Assembly: GCA_001824295.1 (NCBI GenBank)
Contig: MHWY01000002.1
Span: 27,224-73,277, forward strand
DNA length: 46,054 nt
Source of the DNA: Candidatus Zambryskibacteria bacterium RIFOXYD1_FULL_40_13
GTDB taxonomy: Bacteria; Patescibacteriota; Minisyncoccia; Phycocordibacterales; DATDWN01
Direction: 5' to 3'
The notes below the pieces were generated by a model. It was not told where the DNA came from. It saw nothing but the letters and a program-made list of their open reading frames with translations, and did no database searches. Below are positions 36,887 through 46,054 of this stretch, in pieces. Made by a program: the position numbers and the translations under genes. Within the stretch, counting starts at the first letter, position 1. Each line of letters begins with the position of its first letter.

Positions 36887-37720
36887 ATGAGCAATGAACC
36901 AATATATGTTTTGAAGGCGAATGGAGACAGGGAGTTGTTTGATGTAAAGAAACTTGAATATTCGCTAAAGCGAGCGGGTGCATCAAGTCGATCAGCTGAG
37001 CAGACTATTTCTCACATAAAGGAAGGTTTGACTCCAGACATTACTACTCACCAAATATACCAGCACGCATTTGAGTTATTACATAAGGAAGAAAAACCAG
37101 TAGCCTTCAAGTATTCTTTGAAACGAGCCATTATGGAATTAGGGCCATCTGGTTTTCCCTTTGAGGATTTTGTCGCGGAGATTTTTAGAGCAAAGGGTTT
37201 TGAAGCAGAAACCGGAAAGATTATCCGCGGTTTCTGTGTTGAGCACGAGGTTGATGTCGTTGCGTGGAACGAGGAGAAACTTATCATGGTTGAGGCAAAA
37301 TTTCATAACGAGCTGGGTGTTAAGTCTGATTTGAAAATTGCACTATATGTTAAAGCTAGATTTGAGGATTTGTCCAAGATGACATATAAATATGGAAAAG
37401 AGAGAAAACTAGATGAGGGTTGGCTTGTGACAAATACAAAGTTTACTTCAACAGCAATAGAGTATGGATCATGCCAGGGCGGAATGAGAATGATTGGTTG
37501 GAACTATCCTCCAGTCGGGAATCTGCACGATATGATTATTGAAGCCAAACTCCATCCACTTACTTGCCTCACTACAATCAATGGACGAGAGAAGAAATTA
37601 TTTCTCGATAGGGGTGTTGTTTTATGTAAAACAATCCTAGATAATCCAGACCTACTATATGCGATTGGTCTAAACGATATTAAAGCCAGGAAGGTGACCG
37701 AAGAAATTCAATCCCTATAA
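36887..37720 (+). CDS. ATP-cone domain fused to a restriction-endonuclease-like (Mrr_cat-type) domain
   Basis: N-terminal YVLKANGDRELFDVKKLEYSLKRAGAS...ITTHQIYQHAFELL; C-terminal FVAEIFRAKGFEAETGKIIRGFCVEHEVDVVAWNEEKLIMVEAKFH. Confidence 0.85.
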   Translation: MSNEPIYVLKANGDRELFDVKKLEYSLKRAGASSRSAEQTISHIKEGLTPDITTHQIYQHAFELLHKEEKPVAFKYSLKRAIMELGPSGFPFEDFVAEIFRAKGFEAETGKIIRGFCVEHEVDVVAWNEEKLIMVEAKFHNELGVKSDLKIALYVKARFEDLSKMTYKYGKERKLDEGWLVTNTKFTSTAIEYGSCQGGMRMIGWNYPPVGNLHDMIIEAKLHPLTCLTTINGREKKLFLDRGVVLCKTILDNPDLLYAIGLNDIKARKVTEEIQSL

Positions 37721-37742
37721 AGTAATATCGTTTATAAATTAT

Positions 37743-38351
37743 ATGCCACTTTCTCTTGAACAAAAATTTGAGAAAATGAAGTCTATTCGTGACAGGCTTC
37801 TATCTTTTAGGAAATCTCCTCTTTATAGGTATAGGGTAGAGAACAAATACTTTCCTGTAGTGGGTGAGGGGAGTCACAATGCACATATTATGTTTATTGG
37901 CGAAGCACCAGGAAAAACAGAGGCCGAAACAGCCAAGCCCTTTTGTGGTAGGTCGGGTAAGGTACTAGATGAGATGCTTGATTCTATCAAACTAGCGCGA
38001 AAAGATGTCTATGTAACAAATATAGTTAAGGATAGGCCACCTGAGAACCGTGATCCAACTCCAGAAGAGATTAAACTTTACTCACCGTTTCTTGATGAAC
38101 AAATAGATATAATCCAGCCCAAGGTTATTGCAACACTTGGTAGGTTTTCTATGGTTTACATTTTGGAACTTCTAAAATATAAAAATCCAATAAACTCTAT
38201 TAGTGAGATGCGTGGAAAGGAGCTTGTGTGTGAGGCTTCATTTGGTCAGGTAATTGTGGTACCCTTGTATCACCCAGCTGTTGCACTATATAACGGCAGT
38301 AACAAAGGGACACTACTAGATGATTTTAAAATATTAAAAAAATATGTCTAA
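37743..38351 (+). CDS. Uracil-DNA glycosylase, family-4-like
   Basis: IMFIGEAPGKTEAETAKPFCGRSGKVLDEML, VYVTNIVKDRPPENRDPTPEEI, LYHPAVALY. Confidence 0.92.
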   Translation: MPLSLEQKFEKMKSIRDRLLSFRKSPLYRYRVENKYFPVVGEGSHNAHIMFIGEAPGKTEAETAKPFCGRSGKVLDEMLDSIKLARKDVYVTNIVKDRPPENRDPTPEEIKLYSPFLDEQIDIIQPKVIATLGRFSMVYILELLKYKNPINSISEMRGKELVCEASFGQVIVVPLYHPAVALYNGSNKGTLLDDFKILKKYV

Positions 38352-40125
38352 AAAAACGACAAATAAAATAAACACCGAATGGAACTTAAAACAACTATAC
38401 AAATCACCCGATGATTCACAGATAGAGAATGATTTGCTTTTTGCGGAGAAGGCCTACGAAGTTTTTGCTAAAAAATACAAGACAAATAGCAAATACATGA
38501 CAGAGGAGGCCAGTTTATTAAACGCTCTTCGTGACTATGAAAAAATATCAGATATTCCAGTTTCAAAGACTTACATGTATCTGCATTTAGCGCAGGACTT
38601 AGATTCAAAAAACGTAAAAGTTAGAGCGAAAATGAATCTCGTGTCACAGAGACTGCAAAAAATAGGAAATAGTGTTTTATTTTTTGAAGTAAATCTTTCA
38701 AAGATTTTACCAAAATATCAAAAGCTTTTTCTATGTAATAAAAAATTGTCCAAATATAACTATTTATTAAGGAAAACATTTGAAACTGGCAAATATGTTC
38801 TAACGGAACCAGAAGAAAAAATTTTGTCACTAAAATCACTTCCTTCGCGTAAGCTCTGGACAGATGCATTTAGTAAAATAATAAGCAAGCAGACAGTAAG
38901 ACATAATGGGAAAGATATACCTATATCAGAAGCCTCAGTAATAATAAGGGATTTAAAAACTCAAGCAGAAAGAAAGAAACTACATGATGCGGTTATGGAT
39001 AAGTACTGTGAGCTAAGCGAGATGGCAGAGAGTGAGCTTAATGCAATAGTAACTGACAAAAAAATTAACGACGAGCTAAGGGGTTACGATAAAGCATATG
39101 ATTCCACTATTCTAGGGTATGAGAATGATAGAAAAAGTGTTTTAAACTTGGTAAAAACTGTAACCGACAATTTTAATGTGGCTCACCGTTTTTATGCTAT
39201 TAAGGCTAGGATGCTAAAACTTAAGAATCTTAATTATTCAGACAGAGCTGTGCCGGTGGGAAAAACAAAGAGAAAAGTAACTTTCAGTGAATCAAGTGAT
39301 ATTCTACAAAAACTCTTTAGCTCAATTGACCCAAAGTTTGGTGAAATTCTTAAAGGTTATCTTGCAAACCGTCAGATTGATGCCTTCCCGAAGGTTGGTA
39401 AGAAGGGTGGAGCATACTGTTCATATGACCACAAAACACCAACTTTTGTTTTGCTCAATCACACCAATACATTTGAATCACTGTCTACTTTTGCTCACGA
39501 AATGGGTCATGCCATACACAGTGAATTTTCAAGGACCCAGCCTGCAATATATGAAAGCCATTCAACCTCAACAGCAGAAGTGGCCAGTACGTTATTTGAA
39601 TCATTCCTTTTCTATGACCAGTTTGAAAAGTTCTCAAAAGAAGAAAAGATAGTAGCTCTTCACGACAAAATCCAGGATGATGTCGCCACGATTTTCAGGC
39701 AAATTGCGTGCTTTAATTTTGAACTAGAGATGCACGAGACGATAAGAGAAAAAGGCAATATGACCAAAGAAGAGCTTGCTCTTTGCATGAATAAACACAT
39801 GAAAAACTATCTTGGTAGCAAGTTTAAGCTTGATGATAAAGATGGATACAGCTTTGTTGGATGGCCACATATAAGATATTTCTTTTATGTCTATTCCTAT
39901 GCTTTCGGCCAGTTAGCAAGCAAGGCACTCTACAAAAAATATCAGGAAGATAAAACATATATAGAAAAAATAAAAAAGTTTTTGTCACTTGGTGGTTCAA
40001 TGAGCCCGGAGGATATTTTCAAGTCTATTGGTGTTGATGTTCTCAAGCCAGATTTCTTCAAGAAGGGGATAGAGAGTATAGAAGAAGATGTAAAAATGTT
40101 AGAAAGATTGGTCGCTAGAAAATAA
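38344..40125 (+). CDS. pepF: Oligoendopeptidase F family peptidase (M3)
   Basis: TFAHEMGHAIHSEFSRTQPAIYESHSTSTAEVASTLFE, with HExGH zinc motif. Confidence 0.95.
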   Translation: MSKKTTNKINTEWNLKQLYKSPDDSQIENDLLFAEKAYEVFAKKYKTNSKYMTEEASLLNALRDYEKISDIPVSKTYMYLHLAQDLDSKNVKVRAKMNLVSQRLQKIGNSVLFFEVNLSKILPKYQKLFLCNKKLSKYNYLLRKTFETGKYVLTEPEEKILSLKSLPSRKLWTDAFSKIISKQTVRHNGKDIPISEASVIIRDLKTQAERKKLHDAVMDKYCELSEMAESELNAIVTDKKINDELRGYDKAYDSTILGYENDRKSVLNLVKTVTDNFNVAHRFYAIKARMLKLKNLNYSDRAVPVGKTKRKVTFSESSDILQKLFSSIDPKFGEILKGYLANRQIDAFPKVGKKGGAYCSYDHKTPTFVLLNHTNTFESLSTFAHEMGHAIHSEFSRTQPAIYESHSTSTAEVASTLFESFLFYDQFEKFSKEEKIVALHDKIQDDVATIFRQIACFNFELEMHETIREKGNMTKEELALCMNKHMKNYLGSKFKLDDKDGYSFVGWPHIRYFFYVYSYAFGQLASKALYKKYQEDKTYIEKIKKFLSLGGSMSPEDIFKSIGVDVLKPDFFKKGIESIEEDVKMLERLVARK

Positions 40126-40299
40126 AATCTCTTTCTCGTCATGTCTTTTGAGAGACCGCTCACTTTTCCAGCGAAAAGCTCGCTTGGTTCTCGGCCTGAA
40201 TCTGTCAAGAGCCCTCGTTTCACTCGGGTCATTGACAGAACCATGCTTCAGGCCTGCGAAGTCTCCCAAAAGACATAACTTCAACGAGATTATATTTTA
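40119..40299. repeat. ~180-nt imperfect palindrome between pepF and alaS
   Basis: Outer arms AAAATAAAATCTC...ATGTCTTTTGAGAGAC and GTCTCCCAAAAGACAT...GAGATTATATTTT; inner arms GGCCTGAA/TTCAGGCC and CTGTCAA/TTGACAG; 5'-side hairpin AGCGA-AAAGC-TCGCT. Confidence 0.7.
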
Positions 40300-40418
40300 A
40301 GACAGTTTTCTTGATTGACGAGAATAGTAAAATCGTACCAACGATTTATACGTGTCTTGGAAAGGTTTGTAATGAGCGGATTTTGTGTAATAATGTGGGT
40401 ATTATGAATGAGGATATT

Positions 40419-42317
40419 ATGACGGCAGATGAAATAAGGCAGAAATTTCTACAATTTTTTAAAGATAGGGGCCATGCGGTTATTCCTTCGGCTTCTCTCA
40501 TACCAGAAAACGACCCGACAACTTTATTTACTGCTTCTGGTATGCAACCAATGCTTCCTTATCTACTTGGTCAGGAACACCCAGCCGGTACTAGGGTTGC
40601 TGATTCACAGAAATCTTTTCGTACAGTTGATATTAATGAAGTTGGAGACAACCGTCACACAACCTTCTTTGAGATGCTTGGAAACTGGTCGCTCGGTGAT
40701 TATTTTAAAAAAGAACAAATTGAATGGATGTTTCAATTTTTAACTGACGAAATTAAAATTGATCCAAATAGGTTATATGTCACTGTTTTTACTGGGGACA
40801 AAAAAAATAACATCCCAAAAGATACAGAGGCAGCTGGCATTTGGAAAGAACTATTTGCTAAAAAAGGTATTAATGCAAAGGAAATTGAAATCGGAGGCGA
40901 AGAGAATGGATATAAGGTAGGAATGCAAGGTGGCCGTATCTTTTACTATGATGTAAAAAAGAACTGGTGGTCTCGTGCGGGCACCCCTGACAACATGCCT
41001 GCCGGTGAACCCGGTGGTTCAGATTCAGAAATGTTCTATGAGTTTACAGATATTGAACATGATAAAAAGTTTGGTGAATTATGTCATCCAAATTGTGATT
41101 GTGGTCGTTTTCTTGAAATTGGAAATAATGTATTTATGCAATACAAAAAGAACAGCGACGGAACATTTTCTATGTTACCAAAACATAATGTTGATTTTGG
41201 TGGAGGACTTGAACGAATGATCATGGCTGTTCAAAATTGTCATGATATTTTTGAAGTAAATCATAAATCAATATTAAGCCATATTGAAAAAGTTTCTGGT
41301 AAAAAATACGGGCAGAATTGTGATGACTTAAAAGCATTTAGAATTATTGCTGACCACATGAAAGCCTCGGTATTCTTGATAGCCGATGGAGTTATTCCTG
41401 GTAATACAGATAGGGGTTATTTTGTTCGGAGGTTAATACGTCGATCTGTGCGGTATGCAGATTTGTTGGGAATTAAGGTTAATACATTAGCTTATGTTGT
41501 GGAACCAATTACCAACATGTACAAAGATTGTTATCCAGAAGTTCATAATCAACTAGAAAGAATTATTGATATAGTTATTAAGGAAGAAATGGCTTTTAGA
41601 AAAACACTAATGAATGGTTTAAAAGAGTTTGAAAAAGTCATTAAAAAAGGAAACTTTGGGAGTGGTTCGGGTGAATATGTTTCTTCTGATGCTGTTTTTA
41701 ACCTAGTCACGACATATGGATTTCCTGTTGAGCTAGTTCAAGAGATTTCTGAGGAAAAGGGTTTAAGTATTGATTTGGAAACATTTCAAATGAAAATGGA
41801 CCTACATAAAGCCCGGTCCCGATCTGGTTCGGAGCAAAAATTTAAGGGTGGTTTGGGTGGAACAGGGGAGATGGAAACAAAATATCACACTGCTACACAT
41901 CTTCTAAGACAGGCACTTGAGGATGTCTTGGGAGAAAAGATAGTTCAAAAGGGAAGCAATATAAATGCAGAAAGACTAAGGTTTGACTTTGGCTTTGACA
42001 GAAAGATGACAGATGATGAGAAGAGAAAAGTTGAAAAGATTGTCAATGAAAAAATACTAGCTGGTTTTCCTGTTCAAAGAGTTGTTATGAAAAAAGAAGA
42101 AGCGGAAAAAACTGGAGCAGTACATGCGTTCGGAGACAAGTATGCTGATGAGGTAAGTGTGTATTTCGTTGGAGACTCTTTGGAGACTGCGTATTCAAAA
42201 GAGTTTTGTGGTGGGCCACATGTTGAGAACACAAACTTGCTTGGTAGGTTCAAAATAACCAAGGAGGAAGCAGTTTCGGCTGGAGTAAGGAGGATTAAAG
42301 CTGTGCTGGAGTCATAA
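40419..42317 (+). CDS. alaS: Alanyl-tRNA synthetase, short form
   Basis: FTASGMQPMLPYLLGQEHPAGTRVADSQKSFRTVDINEVGDNRHTTFFEMLGNWSLGDYFKKEQIEW; editing site HTATHLLRQAL and CGGPHVENT; exact start uncertain (40404 or 40419). Confidence 0.95.
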   Translation: MTADEIRQKFLQFFKDRGHAVIPSASLIPENDPTTLFTASGMQPMLPYLLGQEHPAGTRVADSQKSFRTVDINEVGDNRHTTFFEMLGNWSLGDYFKKEQIEWMFQFLTDEIKIDPNRLYVTVFTGDKKNNIPKDTEAAGIWKELFAKKGINAKEIEIGGEENGYKVGMQGGRIFYYDVKKNWWSRAGTPDNMPAGEPGGSDSEMFYEFTDIEHDKKFGELCHPNCDCGRFLEIGNNVFMQYKKNSDGTFSMLPKHNVDFGGGLERMIMAVQNCHDIFEVNHKSILSHIEKVSGKKYGQNCDDLKAFRIIADHMKASVFLIADGVIPGNTDRGYFVRRLIRRSVRYADLLGIKVNTLAYVVEPITNMYKDCYPEVHNQLERIIDIVIKEEMAFRKTLMNGLKEFEKVIKKGNFGSGSGEYVSSDAVFNLVTTYGFPVELVQEISEEKGLSIDLETFQMKMDLHKARSRSGSEQKFKGGLGGTGEMETKYHTATHLLRQALEDVLGEKIVQKGSNINAERLRFDFGFDRKMTDDEKRKVEKIVNEKILAGFPVQRVVMKKEEAEKTGAVHAFGDKYADEVSVYFVGDSLETAYSKEFCGGPHVENTNLLGRFKITKEEAVSAGVRRIKAVLES

Positions 42318-42347
42318 GACATGTGAATTTTGTGCTAAAATATATTT

Positions 42348-43667
42348 ATGATTTTTGACTATTTATTTTTGATATCAGCGTGTGTCGTGTTGTTGTCAAT
42401 TCTATATCTTTTTTTTAAAAGACACGGAGTTTCTATTTCACGCAAAGTTATACAGTTTTCTAATATTACTTCAAACGTTACGAACAGCAAAGCAAATAAC
42501 TGTCTCGTTATTCATGTTAGTAGTGGAAGTATAAATGTGGCACTTGCCTCCCTGGCAAAGAATAAGCCTCTAGATTTTATATATAGCATGTCAGTGCCTT
42601 TTATTGGGGAGAGACCAACAGATTCAAAATTATTACCAGAAATGATTGGAATATTGGATTCGTCAATTAAGGAAGTAATAAAAAAAGGTTTTTTAAAAAA
42701 TAATGTAAAAGATAGAAGAATTTCCCATGCAGTAATCTCTCTGTCTTCTCCGTGGTTTATACTTAAAACAAAAAAAATAAATTTAACAAAAGAGTCACCG
42801 TTCACTATAACTAAGACATTCATAAACAGTATTCTTTCTGACGAGGAGTCCAGATTCAAAGAAGAGTTGTCGGGGAAGGCATCAGATACTTCTCACGACT
42901 ATATTGTGATTGAAAAAAGTATAGTGCATACAAAAATAAACGGTTACTCTGTTGTAGATATAATGAACAAGAGAACTAGGTCTCTTGAGGCTTATGTTTA
43001 TGTCTCTGCTATTTCCAAGTTGGTAGACGATGCTGTTATGGGTGTTATTTCAAAAAATACACATCTAGGAAGGGAAGACGTAATGATTCACAGTTTTCCC
43101 CTTGTGCTGTTTTCCTCAATTAGAGATTTTTCTAGTAGTGACGCAAATTTCCTAATAATAAACATTAGTTCAGAAGTAACAGATATTGTTTTGGTTCGCG
43201 ACCAGATTATTGAATCAACGACCTCTTTTTCATTTGGCAAGAACACTATTATTCGTGAGCTTTCTAAACAATTCAAAGTCTCCCTTGAGATTGCTGAGTC
43301 TCAGTTATCAATGTATCTTTCAGAAAAAACAGATGCATCAGTTTCAAATTCTATGCAGAATATTTTAGTGGAGCTTGAAAAGGAATGGTCTACGCATTTA
43401 ACTAGTGCTCTTCTTGTGGTTTCGCCGAATTCAAACTATCCTAAAAAGACGTTTTTGTTTGTTAAGAAAAATATCTCTCCAATATTTCTTAAACTACTTG
43501 AATCTGGAAGCGAGGGTAGTATTCCTACATTTAGAAAGAATATCCAGATAATAGAAATTGACGAATCAATATTTAAAGACGAATACGAGGCGGTTGCAAA
43601 AATACAAGTTGATATTGCTCTGATCGCACTGGCAGTATTTCATAACAAATTATTCCAGATTCAATAG
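42348..43667 (+). CDS. Membrane-anchored protein, possibly actin-like ATPase fold (PilM/FtsA-like)
   Basis: N-terminal TM; VIHVSSGSINVALASLAK and LIINISSEVTDIVLVRDQIIESTTSFSFGKNTIIREL resemble phosphate motifs of actin-like ATPases. Confidence 0.5.
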   Translation: MIFDYLFLISACVVLLSILYLFFKRHGVSISRKVIQFSNITSNVTNSKANNCLVIHVSSGSINVALASLAKNKPLDFIYSMSVPFIGERPTDSKLLPEMIGILDSSIKEVIKKGFLKNNVKDRRISHAVISLSSPWFILKTKKINLTKESPFTITKTFINSILSDEESRFKEELSGKASDTSHDYIVIEKSIVHTKINGYSVVDIMNKRTRSLEAYVYVSAISKLVDDAVMGVISKNTHLGREDVMIHSFPLVLFSSIRDFSSSDANFLIINISSEVTDIVLVRDQIIESTTSFSFGKNTIIRELSKQFKVSLEIAESQLSMYLSEKTDASVSNSMQNILVELEKEWSTHLTSALLVVSPNSNYPKKTFLFVKKNISPIFLKLLESGSEGSIPTFRKNIQIIEIDESIFKDEYEAVAKIQVDIALIALAVFHNKLFQIQ

Positions 43668-43718
43668 ATTTGTTAACACTTTTCTGTTTGCCTTATTTGC
43701 TTTGATTAAGCTATAATA

Positions 43719-45080
43719 ATGATGAATATGAAAAAAAGTATTGTTCAAGATGTCATTCCTCCAAGACGCACAATCAGAAATGTGGAACTGCCCAATAGAC
43801 CGAAACATATAGAGAGGCCAGTGCAACCAGTAATAGATATAAAAAAAGCAGACTCAGAGCCTGATTTTGAAGTTTCTGACAAAACCTATAGATATGAATA
43901 TGACGAGCCGGTAAAGCACTCAAAAAAAACTTTCTATTTTGCAATTGGGGTTCTTATTCTTGCGGTGGTTTTTGGAGTCTCTGCTTTTTTCAAAAGTGCA
44001 GAGATAAAAATTACACCTAGAAGCCAGATACTGCACTTGGATGAGCTGTTTAAGGCAAACAAGGATACATCTGCGCCAAATGACCTGGGATTTCAAATAG
44101 TAACTACCTCCAAAGATATTGAAAAAACAGTTTCGGCAACAGACGAGCAAAATGTACAAAAAAAGGCAACCGGAAAGATTATTGTTTACAACAATTTTAG
44201 CACTGAGACTCAAAGACTAATCGCAACAACCAGGTTTGAAACGCCGGAGGGCCTTATTTTCCGTGCTATTGATGCGGTTAATGTGCCAGGCATACAGCAA
44301 AAAAATGGAAAACCGGTTGCAGGAAGTGCAGAGGTTACTGTCGAGGCGGACAAACCTGGGGGAGAATACAATATAGGCATGAAGGATTTCACTGTTGTTG
44401 GCTTTAAGGGAACCACAAAATATTCCAAAATTTATGCTAGATCCAAAACAGAAATGACCGGCGGATTCTCTGGTGTTCAAAAGGTAGTAAGCTCGACTGA
44501 CTTGGCTAAGTTTGATTCTGAACTCACTCAGGAACTAAAGGATGCACTTTCAAGGGATATAATTTCACAGATACCAGAAAACTATGTTCTTTATGAGGAA
44601 AGTATACAGCACAAGCTTGAGCCTACTGCACAGGTATATATAAACTCAAATAATTCAGCAGAACCAAACTCTGCAATTCTTAGGAAGAAAGGTTCTATAA
44701 GTGCCATCATTTTTGATAAGGGTACTTTGACAAGAATGATTGTTTCAAAAACACTTCCAGACCTAACTGATGACTTGATAAAAATTGTTAACCTGGATAG
44801 TCTCGTCTTCTCTATTCCCGCTGAGAGCACATTTGACCAAAATACAAGTACAGTATTGAATTTTAGCCTTAAGGGTGAGGTAAACTTGGTCTGGGTTTTT
44901 GATGAAAACAAGCTAGAGACAGAGTTACTTGGACTGTCAAAGCGTGATGCTGTTACGGTCATTAGTTCCTACGAAAATATAATTAAAGAAGCCAACATAA
45001 AAACCCGACCATTCTGGAATACAAAGATTCCGAACGACCCAGGAAAAGTCGCTCTGATTAATACTCTTGAGAGTCAATAG
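43719..45080 (+). CDS. Single-TM hypothetical protein with a large extracytoplasmic domain
   Basis: Proline-rich cytoplasmic N-terminus, one TM, then QKKATGKIIVYNNFSTETQRLIATTRFETPEGLIFR. Confidence 0.7.
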   Translation: MMNMKKSIVQDVIPPRRTIRNVELPNRPKHIERPVQPVIDIKKADSEPDFEVSDKTYRYEYDEPVKHSKKTFYFAIGVLILAVVFGVSAFFKSAEIKITPRSQILHLDELFKANKDTSAPNDLGFQIVTTSKDIEKTVSATDEQNVQKKATGKIIVYNNFSTETQRLIATTRFETPEGLIFRAIDAVNVPGIQQKNGKPVAGSAEVTVEADKPGGEYNIGMKDFTVVGFKGTTKYSKIYARSKTEMTGGFSGVQKVVSSTDLAKFDSELTQELKDALSRDIISQIPENYVLYEESIQHKLEPTAQVYINSNNSAEPNSAILRKKGSISAIIFDKGTLTRMIVSKTLPDLTDDLIKIVNLDSLVFSIPAESTFDQNTSTVLNFSLKGEVNLVWVFDENKLETELLGLSKRDAVTVISSYENIIKEANIKTRPFWNTKIPNDPGKVALINTLESQ

Positions 45081-45162
45081 ATCTAACTATATAGATATTC
45101 ATATGGGCTATTGACGAAATAGCCTTAATTCTGCTACTATATATCTCGTTGATTAAATCGTA

Positions 45163-45384
45163 ATGCAAGACAAAAACAAAAAAGACACCACTGTAGTAGC
45201 ACAGGTTTTAGAGGCCCTACCAAACACTTTTTTTAAGGTTAGGATAGACAATACGGGTGAGGAAATGTTAACTTATCTTTCAGGAAAGATGAGACTACAC
45301 AGGATACGTGTTTTAATTGGCGACAAAGTAATCGTCGAAGTCGAGCCCTATGGTGGTAAGGGTAGGATAGTTAAGAGGGTATAA
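45163..45384 (+). CDS. infA: Translation initiation factor IF-1
   Basis: VAQVLEALPNTFFKVRIDNTGEEMLTYLSGKMRLHRIRVLIGDKVIVEVEPYGGKGRIVKR. Confidence 0.97.
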   Translation: MQDKNKKDTTVVAQVLEALPNTFFKVRIDNTGEEMLTYLSGKMRLHRIRVLIGDKVIVEVEPYGGKGRIVKRV

Positions 45385-45388
45385 ATAA

Positions 45389-45505
45389 ATGAAAGTAAAA
45401 TCTTCAGTCAAAAAAATATGTTCAAAATGTCAGGTTGTTCGAAGGAAGGGCTACGTGTATGTTATCTGCAAGGCAAACGCTAGACATAAACAGAGACAAG
45501 GATAA
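45389..45505 (+). CDS. rpmJ: Ribosomal protein L36
   Basis: [38 protein letters not shown]. Confidence 0.96.
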   Translation: MKVKSSVKKICSKCQVVRRKGYVYVICKANARHKQRQG

Positions 45506-45513
45506 TAAAAATC

Positions 45514-45891
45514 ATGAGAATACTAGGAATAACATTGCCAGAGGAAAAGAGAATTGAAATCGGTTTGACCGTTCTTTATGGCGTTGGTAGGTCACGAGCT
45601 CATACTATTTTAGATGTGTCAAAGGTAGAATATGGGCTTAAACCAAAGGAGATAACTGTTGATCAGGAAAACAAGATTCGAAAAATTATAGAGGAAATGA
45701 AAATAGAAGGTGATTTGAAGCGAGAAGTATCTGGAAACATCAAGAGACTAAAAGATATAAAGTCATACAGAGGTAGTAGACACCTAAAGAATCTTCCAAC
45801 AAGAGGTCAGCGTACAAAAACCAATGCAAGGACAAAGCGTGGTGCTAAGAAAACCATGGGTACGGGTAGAAAGTTGGCTGATAAAAAATAA
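45514..45891 (+). CDS. rpsM: Ribosomal protein S13
   Basis: MRILGITLPEEKRIEIGLTVLYGVGRSRAHTIL...RHLKNLPTRGQRTKTNARTKRG. Confidence 0.98.
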   Translation: MRILGITLPEEKRIEIGLTVLYGVGRSRAHTILDVSKVEYGLKPKEITVDQENKIRKIIEEMKIEGDLKREVSGNIKRLKDIKSYRGSRHLKNLPTRGQRTKTNARTKRGAKKTMGTGRKLADKK

Positions 45892-45896
45892 TTAAT

Positions 45897-46054
45897 ATGG
45901 GCAAAAAAAGAATCGTAAAAACAGGAGATGATAGTAGTGCTGAAAAAAAAGTCAGCACAGTTTCATCTGTATCAAAAAAGAAAGTAGACGTCGGTGCACT
46001 ATATGTTGAGTCTACATATAATAACACGAAGCTAGTGCTAACAGATTCAAAAGG
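45897..46054 (+). CDS. rpsK: Ribosomal protein S11, partial (runs off window)
   Basis: MGKKRIVKTGDDSS...VGALYVESTYNNTKLVLTDSKG. Confidence 0.92.
   Translation, partial: MGKKRIVKTGDDSSAEKKVSTVSSVSKKKVDVGALYVESTYNNTKLVLTDSK

Noticed and set aside
40099-40284. Minus-strand ORFs in the pepF-alaS gap
   Set aside because: They are by-products of the large palindrome, with no independent coding signal.

Overview
The window has the gene content and style of a reduced, AT-rich Patescibacteria/CPR (Parcubacteria-like) chromosome. This lineage call is inference from gene content, not a search. The housekeeping backbone includes a LOG-family protein, an RsuA/RluB pseudouridine synthase, FKBP, tgt, uvrB/uvrA/uvrC, ddl, tRNA-Ala(UGC), an NAD kinase-like gene, a histidine kinase with two single-domain response regulators, rhodanese, ychF, leuS, two mltG-like genes, mnmA, a family-4-like UDG, pepF, alaS, infA, rpmJ, rpsM and a partial rpsK. 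The accessory layer is the interesting part. (1) A group-II-like reverse transcriptase, apparently free-standing, sits directly downstream of a promoter-driven, hairpin-rich ~200-nt noncoding leader. That leader ends in a 10-bp hairpin just before the likely RT start codon. (2) A one-ORF GIY-YIG nuclease element is bounded by a perfect 19-bp inverted repeat and sits between direct repeats of the tRNA-Ala 5' end, next to a degenerate tRNA-Ala copy and an intact one. (3) Palindromic or repeat sequences appear to be inserted in frame in tgt, uvrC and leuS. (4) Several small, relatively GC-rich orphan genes, some with their own terminator or promoter, are interspersed among the repair genes. (5) There are two other candidate structured elements: a GC-rich ~235-nt candidate RNA after tgt and a ~180-nt imperfect palindrome between pepF and alaS. 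I saw no CRISPR array, rRNA or prophage module.
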